From: Mytilus galloprovincialis
Taxonomy: Eukaryota; Mollusca; Bivalvia; Mytilida; Mytilidae
Direction: 5' to 3'
Assembly (NCBI RefSeq): GCF_965363235.1
Contig: NC_134845.1
Coordinates: 66,617,261 to 66,681,260 of the forward strand
DNA: 64,000 bases
Shown here: piece after piece, positions 33,251 through 44,354 of the stretch
Layout: each line of letters starts with the position of its first letter
Position numbering within the stretch: the stretch's first letter is position 1
Notes under the pieces: model-generated
What the model saw: only the letters and a program-made list of their open reading frames with translations
Databases searched by the model: none
Told to the model about the DNA's origin: nothing
Made by a program: the position numbers and the translations under genes

Positions 33251-33630
33251 CTAGCTTGTTGCTTGTGTATATATTACAAAAGCATTCTCTGTAGGATCTA
33301 ACTGACCTGACATGTCATGGGCCCATTTAATGGAATAAAAAACACTATTGATTGTACTGTATGTAGCACCTGAATCAAGCAAATGAACTAAATATAAGGA
33401 AACATGAATAGGCGATGCTGGCAAATAAGTCAAATTATGTTCATGCGAAAATGTTTTCCATTTTTTAAAAGCGTAGTTATATTTTCTAACAGTACTGTCA
33501 CTCCTGGAATCAAGCAGTCTCGACGAAAAACTATCCACCAAATCATGTAAAGGATGATCCTCTCCAATACCACTATCCTCCACGGCTTCTGTTACAAAAC
33601 GTCCAAGCGTTAAACCTGTACAAAAAACAA
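33251..33630 (-). pseudogene. Tyrosine recombinase, N-terminal core-binding domain only
   Basis: The frame reads SDSTVRKYNYAFKKWKTFSH and later HVSLYLVHLLDSGATYSTIN, the helical core-binding domain typical of phage-integrase-type recombinases of DIRS/Ngaro elements. It stops at 33251, about 110 residues after the GTG-equivalent position at 33583. The catalytic domain with the R-H-R-Y residues is absent. The frame stays open upstream to a strong 3' splice site (TTTGTTTTTTGTACAG) near 33620, so this part may once have been expressed from a spliced mRNA. Confidence 0.7.
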
Positions 33631-33643
33631 ATACAAAATAAAA

Positions 33644-35320
33644 TCAATTAAATCTGATCTTAAATGCAATCAAGAAAAATTTCATATATTTCCCCTCTCC
33701 GGGAACAACAGGACTAATGCTCATTATTTGATGCTTTTCTTTTATGAAATGTTTAAAATTTCCAAATATATCATGCAACATCAACCAATAAGGTGAAGAA
33801 TACCACAATGGAACCACCAATGTACAATTTGCCTCATCACTGCATAGTTTACTTATAACCTTACAAACAACATTTGGTCGTGGTACTAACCAATTGTTTT
33901 CACCAAACCAGTTTTGTGAGAACGCATCAATTGCTTCTGTATTCTTACACCAACATTTAGAATTAAATCTCGAACATTTAGTGTTGTAATCTGTAGCAAA
34001 TCTGTCTATTGTATGTTTACCCCATAACTTATCTAACATTTGAAATACAGATTCTTTAATACCCCAGTCGTCGCAATCTGAATATCTACTCAGACCATCA
34101 GCAATTTTATTTTGTTCTCTTGGAATTCAATGTGGTTTAATTTTTATATTGTTCTCTGAACATAAATAATTTAGCTCACAAGCAATATTTTGCAGTTCCG
34201 GTTTTTTGCTACCATTTTTAACTATACTAGTTACATTCTTATTGTCTGTATTCAATTTTAAACAATGGTTTTCTAAACATCTTAACGAACTTTTCACTGT
34301 TCTGCTTACTGCTTCAAGTTCACGTCATGTTGAACTTTTACCACTTTCCAATACTGTTACTACAGTATTCAAACTGTTACCTGGTAATTCTAGACAACAG
34401 TCAGTCAAAATTTCTAACGAGTCACAGACCTACTCGGCACATATGCCATCAACTGCGGGCACAATATAGCCCCCAAAACCTACTTCTGAGGCATCAGTAA
34501 ACGCCCCCAAATCACATACATCTGACTCATGCAGATCATTACCTTGCTCATTTAACTGCGTTACTGAATTTAACCAGTATTTGAGCTCCTCGACAGCCGG
34601 GGCTGTCAGAGCGACAAGTGACTTCCAACTTGCCCTTAATAGTATACAGTTATACAATTCTCTAGTTCTAAGCCTAACTAAATTACCTAACACAGCTTGC
34701 ATTGATATAATCTGACCAACAATTCCGGCAACAAACTTTGCATTGTGCAACATTTTTCCTTTTCCGACACAGAAAAGTATTTTACTGATAACATCAACTA
34801 ATCTGTCAATACGTTCACTAGAAACTCTAAGTTTCCCGAACTCCATATCCCATACTAAACCTATCCAGGTCATATTTTGCTGTGGATACCAAACACATTT
34901 TTCTTCAGCTATTAAAAAACCAAATTCAGACAAACTAGATCTTATATACGAACTAGCTCTTTCAGCTGATTGAAAATCATTTGCACCTCCAAGCCCATCA
35001 TCAAGATACATTATTATCTTCAACCCCTGATTTCTCCAGTATTTTATCACTTCCTTAAGAACTTTGGTAAAAATATGACCTGCACTGGCCAGACCAAAAG
35101 GAAGAACATTAAATACAAAGTACTTTGTTATACCATTGAAATCCCAACTGAAACCTAAATAAGTTCTATGTTCCTCTAATATTTCCAAATGGTGATATGC
35201 ACTTTTAAGATCATATCTAAACAAAAAATTGCCCTTTTCAAACAATTCTCTTGCAACTGTACCATCTTCAAATTTAAACCTAAACTGGTGTATGCATTCG
35301 TTGATATGCCTACAGTCCAA
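33644..35320 (-). pseudogene. DIRS-like reverse transcriptase/RNase H, broken
   Basis: In the 35320-34430 frame, RYDLKSAYHHLEI (motif A, Asp at about residue 37), LPFGLASAGHIFTK (about 73-86) and YLDDGL (about 105-110) are classic DIRS-group RT motifs. An RNase H start (FTDASEVGFGGYI) follows near residue 273. The reading frame is then interrupted by stops near 34435, 34327 and 34128 but remains readable to 33644, where HTIDRFATDYNTKCSRFNSK and a VVPLWYSSPYW segment mark the C-terminal domain of DIRS polyproteins. All three stops are explained by single transitions in TGG or CGA codons. Confidence 0.8.
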
Positions 35321-36459
35321 ACTAAACAGGGCTTCTTTGATCGACTCAAAGCTACCGTTAAAGGATTAACCACAAAAGGTATATCGTTAACTTCTGAAAT
35401 GCAACCTTTTTCTGTCAATTTCAAAATCTCACCAATAACGAATTCCCCGTTATCCCTAGCAGATTTATTATTTCTCAATATAACATTATCTGGCAGTACT
35501 TTAAACGGAATACCGTATCCTTTTTCTATAACACTCAAAATATACATGCTTGTGTCTATATCTCTCCATTTGTGTATTGATTTTTTAAATTTACCTACAG
35601 GTGTGAGTAAACTTGAATTTACCGTTAACTGGCTAGACACCTGTTCAATACGTTCACGCTCGAGTAAACAAATACTATCATCATTCATGAAATACTTTAA
35701 AGACTTATCAGTTAGGTGATTCGTATTCACCTGAAAACTATTACCATGTACTAAATCTGAGCAAATGCTACTTAATTTATTAACATTAAATAAATTTGTA
35801 CTTAACTTTCGTTTTTTCTCTGGACATTCAAATTTCCAGTGACCAGGCTTGTAACAGTTGTAGCAAACTTCGGGTCTCCCACTTGCTTTCCCGTTTGCAT
35901 CACTAAAAGTAACAGTTGAAGTTGGCCTGCTATATGGCGTTGGTCTTTTCTTCTTGGCTTTCTCTGATTTTGTTTTTCTCTCCGCTCGTGTCTGCGCTCT
36001 AAGAATCTTACGGTCGTCCTCTGAATCATCTGCGAGGGGATTCGCTGTATATTCTTGTACCACTTTCCATCCCATCTCGGACGAATCGGCCATTTTCACT
36101 AATTTCTGTCTATAGCGTATTAGTTGTATACCTTCTGCTATTTTCTGCTTGGCTAAACTGGCACTTGGGTCCCTGGACTCCAAACTGGCATCGGCTTCCT
36201 TCAAAGTTACGCTTAGTTTGCGATTGAATTTGAACTGATCCTCACACGACTTTCTTTGAAACTTGTAATCATCATTCCCCGAAAGTTCGTTTTGTAATCT
36301 GTTCATTTGTAGCTCAGATCTCTCCTTCTGTTGATGATCGAATTCTTGTAGTTTTATAGAAAACATCCCTTCCATTTGCGACAATAAATCATTCTGCGTT
36401 TTTCGAATTTCCTCCCCGACAATCCGCTTAACACTATTCTCGATGTCCGGATCCATCAT
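35176..36459 (-). pseudogene. DIRS-like Gag region and start of RT, frameshifted
   Basis: The 427-codon frame begins MMDPDIENSVKRIVGEEIRK, with a coiled-coil-like N-terminus. It has a basic region and a CX2CX4HX4C zinc knuckle (CYNCYKPGHWKFEC) near residue 200. It then continues into the connector before RT (SARDNGEFVIGEILKLTEKG). At about 35325 the RT continues in another frame: one T appears lost from a T run, so the end of this frame (to 35176) is out of register. The start at 36459 is the first ATG of a long open stretch. Confidence 0.75.
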
Positions 36460-36629
36460 GGCACTCAGAAAAAAAAATGATGTTCACTCAAGCAAAGCAG
36501 GGCTAGAAATGACCATATATACACCTATCATTTAACACAATAATGTTTCCCGCCCAAAAAATTCATACGCCTTCGAACTGCTACGTGAGAAGACAATTAA
36601 TTCCAGTTACACTACGTGCCACGGAAATT

Positions 36630-37083
36630 AGGAATTCCTTCTATTTCTCATTGATTTTTTTATGTAGAGTTTCTCGGAATCAACGCAGTCATGCAACAAA
36701 AATCTTCCAGTGGGCGTAGTGGTAGGGGTAAAGGAAGAGATAGAGGCAGAATAAGCTCTCATATGAACGAATCATGATCCAGATGATATATGTCGGACCG
36801 ACCAATCCAACCTGAATCACAACTCATGCTTGGTCCATCATGATCAAATGACGATGTTTTTTTGAACGATAGTGGGGATACCAAAGATGTGTAAAGAAGG
36901 ATTGAGTCGTTTTAGATAAAGAACAAGAGGTCCAAATTACATACAGACAAGCAAAAACTGGAGAGCTTTTATAAGTGTTATATGACAATGACAATGAGCA
37001 TGACGATCGTAGTATAAACGTAGTCAGGTCATAAGAACAGCGTGATGAGGACGGCATGGGCGTGCTAAAATTGTACTATGGTC
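36630..37083 (+). repeat. Left inner arm of fold-back element
   Basis: Includes AGAGTTTCTCGG, GGAAGAGATAGAGGCAGAAT, CATGATCCAGATGATATATG and ACCAATCCAACCTGAATCA. All recur inverted at 39297-39605 with about 90% identity by eye. Both arms happen to contain the same short open frame ending HLIMMDQA; this reflects DNA identity and is not called a gene. Confidence 0.75.
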
Positions 37084-37087
37084 TTAA

Positions 37088-38337
37088 GCTGGGGTCACAC
37101 ATTCACGATTTGTACTAACGTTCTTGACAGGACCATTCCCGATTAAAATTTGTCAAAAGTCTGATCAAGATCTTGTGAATCGTGGATGGAAATTCAAACT
37201 TTAATTAAAATTTGTAAAACAAATAATTTAATCACGACAACAATCAGATATTGTTCAGGAAGTGTCGATATTAACCGTTTCCAAGCGAATTTATCCCGAT
37301 AATCCCGTTCTCAATCCGCTTCTAATCCAATTTGTACATTTCGCCTGGTAAAATCCGACCGAGTCTGTTACGACTGCGTCCCGATTCTACCGAATGTAAT
37401 CCGACAGATATCAGACAGTGACCAGACAGTTAACTGACGCTGACGGAAGTTATCCGTTCGAAAACTGTAGTCAACTTCGGGATTATTAGGTATTGTCCAA
37501 ACGTAATCCTATCACGGTCCGCTCTATCGCATTGCAAACGGCTTTGTCTGGTCTCAGTCGTATTGTATTCTGTAATTGTCGGGACTTTGACGTGGGTATC
37601 AATGACGAATTTCGTATAAATAACGGGACTGTTCCGGAACGGTTTCGGCAAAAACGGTTCGCAATCGACAAGATCTGGATGCAATCTGGACTCAATCGGC
37701 AGAAAAACAGCAATGAAAAATGTCTCCAGATCATTCCCGTTCCACAGTACATTGTTAGGATTTTGATCCAATATAGCAGAATCTGTCACGACATAGGCAC
37801 GATAGTAATCCGACTAGACAAAATCGGCTGAGTTTCCCCGAATGTTACGGGACGCACCTAACTGTTGATGTGCCTCGCCGAACTATTCGGACCCTTCCCG
37901 ACCCATAGGAATCTTTTACGAACTATAACGACTGTGTTCAGACAATGATAGGACATTTCAGATAATTGAGGATAGTAATCCGACTTAATTACTTTTAGTG
38001 TCGTATCGCTGTCTGGTCTCAAACGGGAGCAATAATCGGCAATGTGTTAACCCCGCAGTAGACAGCGTGGTTTGAACGTGGTATAGTCGTAGTGGAATCG
38101 TGGTTTAGTCGCGGTAATAACAGATGGTCATATTGAGGTCGTAGTAAAGTCACTTTGAGTTCGTAGCACAGTCTCCCCGATTATAATCGCGCTTTATCTA
38201 CGCTATTGCTACGATGCACAGTGACCTTTTCGATCTTACCACGATTTTATTACAATCTCACTACGCACTACGATCGTCAAATTTTTTTTTTCTTTTCATA
38301 GATCGCAGTGCGATCGTGGCTAAGTGTGACTGCTGTA
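37088..38337. mobile_element. Inverted-repeat element flanked by TTAA
   Basis: TTAA occurs at 37084-37087 and 38338-38341. The inner ends GGGGTCACACATTCACGATT and the reverse complement of AATCGTGGCTAAGTGTGAC-like sequence share GTCACAC and CACGAT. The body is packed with degenerate short motifs (AATCCGAC, CCCGATT, GATCGTGG types). It has no transposase. TTAA duplication is used by piggyBac- and Kolobok-type transposases; which applies is unknown. The tandem duplication starts inside it (38115). Confidence 0.55.
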
Positions 38338-38531
38338 TTAAGTAATTTATTTAGTCAATACGCAACCATATCGTGTAATATCGAAATATTATTAAGTAAT
38401 GACTATCCCATATTGAGTTATATCAAAACATCATTACGTAATGTCAAACCCATATAATGTAAAGACAAATTATAATAAAGTGATAATAAAACCACAGCGG
38501 TATATCAGATTTCTACATAATACCACAGTCC

Positions 38532-39240
38532 CTAATGCCGGCGTCAAACATTGGCGTATAGACCGGCATGCACCAAGCGTATAGAGAAAATTGACAAAGT
38601 CGGTATATGTTAGTTGCACACAAGAGAAACACTAAGCAATCGTTAAACGCGCGTTGCATCAGTTTGAAGTACGTCGAAATACAAAGGTATACACTAGGTG
38701 AACGCTACAACTCAAGGAAATTTTTAAGCAGCATAACAATTTTCATCCAGCTCAAGCGTATGTCTAGCGTTTACCTGTACGCTACACGCACGTAATACAT
38801 ACACTACACGCGCGTTGAAAACGCAACAGATAAGTTTGAGACACGTTTAGGGCACGTTGTATACGCTTCAAGGTCGTTCGACTTTAACTGAAACGTATGC
38901 GGGTGTGTTTGTAACAAACATCCCATAATAAAACGTCCAAGATATGCCCGGGACGCGTCTCAAATACGCTTTTAAAAAAAAATTTGCCTTCGTAGCGAGC
39001 ATTCCATCTACGTTAGACAAACGCCAGGCATACGCCAACATACGTTTCTTGAACGCCCAAAAAAGGCTTAGGTACGCTTCTCATAAGCCCATTACAGGCT
39101 AAAAGCTCGTTGTGCATAAGTTACAGATATGATTGACAGGTTGAATACATCCAAAATTATTAGCGTGTTGGCAGCGTACATGATTTTTTAACACGCCCAT
39201 CGAACGTCGAAGCTATACGCTGATGCGTGACTGCAGTATT
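38532..39240. mobile_element. Inverted-repeat MITE rich in ACGCTT/ACGCGCGTT motifs
   Basis: The left end TAATGCCGGCGTCAAACATT plus GGCGTATAG and the reverse complement of the right end (TAATACTGCAGTCACGCATC plus AGCGTATAG) share about two thirds of positions. The interior has many short CG-containing motifs (AACGC, TACGC, ACACGCGCG). No protein is supportable. It lies in the loop of the fold-back element. An identical copy is at 41650-42358 because of the duplication. Confidence 0.55.
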
Positions 39241-39296
39241 AAGGTCACGATCGCACTACGATCTGTGAACAAAATGAATATTTTGACAATGTCAGT

Positions 39297-40021
39297 TTTG
39301 GCCTGTCTGTATGTAATTTGGACCTCTTGTCCTTTATCTAAAACGGCTCAATCCTTCTTGACACATCTTTGGTATCCCTACTATCGTTCAATAAAACATC
39401 ATCATTTGATCATGATGGACCAAGCATGAGTTTTGATTCAGGTTGGATTGGTCGGTCCGACATATATCATCTGGATCATGATTCGTTCCTATGAGAGCTT
39501 ATTCTGCCTCTATCTCTTCCCTGTATGACCCTTACGTAGATTTTGGTTGCATGGCTGCGTTGTGTCCGAGAAACTCTACGTATCAATGAGAATGAGAAGG
39601 AATGATACAATAGTTATTTGGAACACGATGTTAATATCATTGCTGGGAGTGTAGTAAGATCGCAGTATGAACGTGGTATGATCGTAGTATCGTCGTGGTA
39701 AGAGCGTGCTTTAATCACAGTAGAAGCGTGGTAAGATCGTGTTGCAATCGGATTGATCGTGGTGTGGTTGCAGGGAGGACGTGATGAGCGTAGAAAGATC
39801 GTGATAATGGTATTGAGGTCGCAGAATAAGCGTGGGGAGAACGTGGTATAATCTTACCGGAATCGTTGTAGTTCTAAGCGTTATGAGGACGTAGTAGCAA
39901 ACTGATTGAAACGAAAATTTACATTTTCATGCCGCTCATACTGCGAGCTCACCATGATCTTATTTATTTTGAATCGCGGTGAGCGTGGTGCGATCGTGGT
40001 CTAGTTGACTAGGGCTTTATA
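39297..40021 (-). repeat. Right arm of fold-back element (continuous)
   Basis: It is the uninterrupted counterpart of the split left arm. 39297-39605 pairs with 36630-36960 and 39610-40021 with 32737-33175, including GAACGTGGTATAATC, GACGTGATGAGCGTAG and the AAAATTTACATTTTCATG block next to the outer end. Confidence 0.75.
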
Positions 40022-40597
40022 CAGCTGTGGCGTTCCATAATTGTATTATGTTATAGTTCTAATATGACGTGCATTTTTCGCTTTGTAAATAAACCCATAC
40101 TCTAAAGCCAATAAAATTTGTTTGCATAATATGCATATATTGACTACAGCAGTATAATAAATTTTATCAAATTGGCATACATTTGATATATTTCATTAAC
40201 TTTAAACACTTCCAAACTCTTAAATGATGCATTTGTTGTTACTATTTCATTTATTATGAGTGTAACATGTGTAATGTGTTGTAATTGGAAATTGACATAT
40301 TTGACCTAGATACGACATCCGTTCATGCTGGCTGTTCAAACTCCTCCCTCTGAAAAAATCACAGTGCCAGTTATTTGCTTGTTTTACAAAGTTTTTTATA
40401 ACGAAGAGGGAGTTTTATGAAAGAGCCTACACAAACCCTCTAAACCTATACATATCGGACAAAGAAATTACCTTATTTGTCCTAATCAGATTCGAAATAA
40501 TTGATACATGCTACAATTTATTGCAGTTTTAACATGTGTAGGCATTATATTCATGTTATTTACCCCTCACTATCGCTTTTGCAAAACAAAAATTCAC

Positions 40598-40795
40598 TAG
40601 TTCAGTGATAATGGACGTCATACTAAACTCCGAATTATACACAAGAAACAAAAATTAAAAATCATACATGACTTACAAAGGCCAGAGGCTCCTGACTTGG
40701 GACAGGCGCAAAATTGTGGTGGGGTCAAACATGTTAATGAGATCTCAACTCTCCCCCTATACCTCTAGCCAATGTAAAAAAGTAAACTTTTTAAT
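40598..40795 (-). repeat. Penelope-like family B tail fragment (copy in duplication A)
   Basis: CACTAGTTCAGTGATAATGG, CCAGAGGCTCCTGACTTGGG and CCCCCTATACCTCTAGCC are in the order seen at 19930-20130. The duplicate is at 43716-43913. Confidence 0.7.
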
Positions 40796-41232
40796 TTTCT
40801 GCTTTTTACGAAATACGGTCCATATTAGGTTTTTGAATTTTCCCTATATGTATATCTACAATTTGTAGACGATAGTTGAGTTCTATCTGTAACATATATA
40901 TTCCAAATGAATATTAACATCGTAAAAGTTTTGTCAAACTAAAATAAAATTGAATAATCATACTTCTGCAAAATAAACCTTTCGATATAACATCACAAGC
41001 GATATAACGAATATATATTCAACATGCTTGGGGATACATGTAGTTATTAATAAACATGACACATGTTTGATATATTTAAAACACAAATGACTTTTACGTA
41101 CTTTACATTCCAAAGTATTGACTTCATTTCTTTTTGAAGATTTAAAATTCAACAGGTATCTTTTTGTTTTAATGGAACAGCTTCTTTATCAAATAAAATA
41201 AAAGATCTCATATATTTGTTTGATAATAATTA

Positions 41233-44200
41233 TAATAACAGATGGTCATATTGAGGTCGTAGTAAAGTCACTTTGAGTTCGTAGCACAGTCTCCCCGATT
41301 ATAATCGCGCTTTATCTACGCTATTGCTACGATGCACAGTGACCTTTTCGATCTTACCACGATTTTATTACAATTTCACTACGCACTACGATCGTCAAAT
41401 TTTTTTTTTCTTTTCATAGATCGCAGTGCGATCGTGGCTAAGTGTGACTGCTGTATTAAGTAATTTATTTAGTCAATACGCAACCATATCGTGTAATATC
41501 GAAATATTATTAAGTAATGACTATCCCATATTGAGTTATATCAAAACATCATTACGTAATGTCAAACCCATATAATGTAAAGACAAATTATAATAAAGTG
41601 ATAATAAAACCACAGCGGTATATCAGATTTCTACATAATACCACAGTCCCTAATGCCGGCGTCAAACATTGGCGTATAGACCGGCATGCACCAAGCGTAT
41701 AGAGAAAATTGACAAAGTCGGTATATGTTAGTTGCACACAAGAGAAACACTAAGCAATCGTTAAACGCGCGTTGCATCAGTTTGAAGTACGTCGAAATAC
41801 AAAGGTATACACTAGGTGAACGCTACAACTCAAGGAAATTTTTAAGCAGCATAACAATTTTCATCCAGCTCAAGCGTATGTCTAGCGTTTACCTGTACGC
41901 TACACGCACGTAATACATACACTACACGCGCGTTGAAAACGCAACAGATAAGTTTGAGACACGTTTAGGGCACGTTGTATACGCTTCAAGGTCGTTCGAC
42001 TTTAACTGAAACGTATGCGGGTGTGTTTGTAACAAACATCCCATAATAAAACGTCCAAGATATGCCCGGGACGCGTCTCAAATACGCTTTTAAAAAAAAA
42101 TTTGCCTTCGTAGCGAGCATTCCATCTACGTTAGACAAACGCCAGGCATACGCCAACATACGTTTCTTGAACGCCCAAAAAAGGCTTAGGTACGCTTCTC
42201 ATAAGCCCATTACAGGCTAAAAGCTCGTTGTGCATAAGTTACAGATATGATTGACAGGTTGAATACATCCAAAATTATTAGCGTGTTGGCAGCGTACATG
42301 ATTTTTTAACACGCCCATCGAACGTCGAAGCTATACGCTGATGCGTGACTGCAGTATTAAGGTCACGATCGCACTACGATCTGTGAACAAAATGAATATT
42401 TTGACAATGTCAGTTTTGGCCTGTCTGTATGTAATTTGGACCTCTTGTCCTTTATCTAAAACGGCTCAATCCTTCTTGACACATCTTTGGTATCCCTACT
42501 ATCGTTCAATAAAACATCATCATTTGATCATGATGGACCAAGCATGAGTTTTGATTCAGGTTGGATTGGTCGGTCCGACATATATCATCTGGATCATGAT
42601 TCGTTCCTATGAGAGCTTATTCTGCCTCTATCTCTTCCCTGTATGACCCTTACGTAGATTTTGGTTGCATGGCTGCGTTGTGTCCGAGAAACTCTACGTA
42701 TCAATGAGAATGAGAAGGAATGATACAATAGTTATTTGGAACACGATGTTAATATCATTGCTGGGAGTGTAGTAAGATCGCAGTATGAACGTGGTATGAT
42801 CGTAGTATCGTCGTGGTAAGAGCGTGCTTTAATCACAGTAGAAGCGTGGTAAGATCGTGTTGCAATCGGATTGATCGTGGTGTGGTTGCAGGGAGGACGT
42901 GATGAGCGTAGAAAGATCGTGATAATGGTATTGAGGTCGCAGAATAAGCGTGGGGAGAACGTGGTATAATCTTACCGGAATCGTTGTAGTTCTAAGCGTT
43001 ATGAGGACGTAGTAGCAAACTGATTGAAACGAAAATTTACATTTTCATGCCGCTCATACTGCGAGCTCACCATGATCTTATTTATTTTGAATCGCGGTGA
43101 GCGTGGTGCGATCGTGGTCTAGTTGACTAGGGCTTTATACAGCTGTGGCGTTCCATAATTGTATTATGTTATAGTTCTAATATGACGTGCATTTTTCGCT
43201 TTGTAAATAAACCCATACTCTAAAGCCAATAAAATTTGTTTGCATAATATGCATATATTGACTACAGCAGTATAATAAATTTTATCAAATTGGCATACAT
43301 TTGATATATTTCATTAACTTTAAACACTTCCAAACTCTTAAATGATGCATTTGTTGTTACTATTTCATTTATTATGAGTGTAACATGTGTAATGTGTTGT
43401 AATTGGAAATTGACATATTTGACCTAGATACGACATCCGTTCATGCTGGCTGTTCAAACTCCTCCCTCTGAAAAAATCACAGTGCCAGTTATTTGCTTGT
43501 TTTACAAAGTTTTTTATAACGAAGAGGGAGTTTTATGAAAGAGCCTACACAAACCCTCTAAACCTATACATATCGGACAAAGAAATTACCTTATTTGTCC
43601 TAATCAGATTCGAAATAATTGATACATGCTACAATTTATTGCAGTTTTAACATGTGTAGGCATTATATTCATGTTATTTACCCCTCACTATCGCTTTTGC
43701 AAAACAAAAATTCACTAGTTCAGTGATAATGGACGTCATACTAAACTCCGAATTATACACAAGAAACAAAAATTAAAAATCATACATGACTTACAAAGGC
43801 CAGAGGCTCCTGACTTGGGACAGGCGCAAAATTGTGGTGGGGTCAAACATGTTAATGAGATCTCAACTCTCCCCCTATACCTCTAGCCAATGTAAAAAAG
43901 TAAACTTTTTAATTTTCTGCTTTTTACGAAATACGGTCCATATTAGGTTTTTGAATTTTCCCTATATGTATATCTACAATTTGTAGACGATAGTTGAGTT
44001 CTATCTGTAACATATATATTCCAAATGAATATTAACATCGTAAAAGTTTTGTCAAACTAAAATAAAATTGAATAATCATACTTCTGCAAAATAAACCTTT
44101 CGATATAACATCACAAGCGATATAACGAATATATATTCAACATGCTTGGGGATACATGTAGTTATTAATAAACATGACACATGTTTGATATATTTAAAAC

Positions 44201-44350
44201 ACAAATGACTTTTACGTACTTTACATTCCAAAGTATTGACTTCATTTCTTTTTGAAGATTTAAAATTCAACAGGTATCTTTTTGTTTTAATGGAACAGCT
44301 TCTTTATCAAATAAAATAAAAGATCTCATATATTTGTTTGATAATAATTA
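41233..44350 (+). repeat. 3118-bp tandem duplication, copy B
   Basis: A near-identical repeat of 38115-41232. It carries a second right arm of the fold-back element (to about 43139) but no left arm. After 44354 the sequence is new. Confidence 0.9.
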
Positions 44351-44354
44351 TAAT

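Larger units (their letters stand above)
33176..36629 (-). mobile_element. DIRS-like tyrosine-recombinase retroelement, decayed and truncated, inside the left arm
   Basis: Minus-strand order: Gag-like region with a zinc knuckle, reverse transcriptase, RNase H and C-terminal RT-associated domain, then the N-terminal part of a tyrosine recombinase. The limits are where the fold-back arm alignment stops and resumes. Both borders carry a related CTTCTCTAT / CCTTCTAT sequence that may be a target duplication or chance. The recombinase catalytic part is missing. The copy has a frameshift and three in-frame stops and cannot be autonomous. Confidence 0.75.
32737..40021. mobile_element. Large fold-back element with about 750-bp composite inverted arms
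   Basis: The outer ends ATAAAGCCC..CAACTAGACCAC (left) and GTGGTCTAGTTG..GGGCTTTAT (right) are inverted copies. The outer arm 32737 to about 33175 pairs with about 39610-40021. The inner arm about 36630-36960 pairs with about 39297-39605. In the right arm the two parts are adjacent; in the left arm they are separated by 3.45 kb holding DIRS-like genes. The outer arm is made of degenerate GATCGTGGTAAGAGCGTG-like motifs. No transposase was found. Further inverted-repeat elements lie in the loop (37088-38337 and 38532-39240). Confidence 0.75.
38115..41232 (+). repeat. 3118-bp tandem duplication, copy A
   Basis: Every block here recurs 3118 bp downstream (for example 38121/41239, 39223/42341, 40668/43786). 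One mismatch was found by eye: C at 38257 against T at 41375. The junction shares TAAT. The unit starts inside the 37088-38337 element, covers the right arm of the fold-back element and ends in its right flank. Contents otherwise: a Penelope-like tail fragment at 40598-40795 and AT-rich sequence. Confidence 0.9.

Noticed and set aside
37430..37831. Three overlapping open frames of 88-119 codons
   Set aside because: Several frames are open on both strands because of short CG-containing repeats; no domain or codon pattern supports a gene.
36824..39429. Two short frames in opposite orientation (36824-37057 minus, 39223-39429 plus) with the same peptide ending HLIMMDQA
   Set aside because: They lie in the inverted arms of the fold-back element; the similarity is at DNA level, with non-conservative changes and no family resemblance.
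40340..40415. Inverted AAACTCCTCCCTCT / AGAGGGAGTTT pair as a terminator-like hairpin
   Set aside because: Imperfect, with a loop of more than 40 nt and no associated gene; probably chance or an old repeat.
38607..44270. Identical 62-68-codon frames repeated 3118 bp apart
   Set aside because: Their identity is due to the recent tandem duplication, not to selection on protein.
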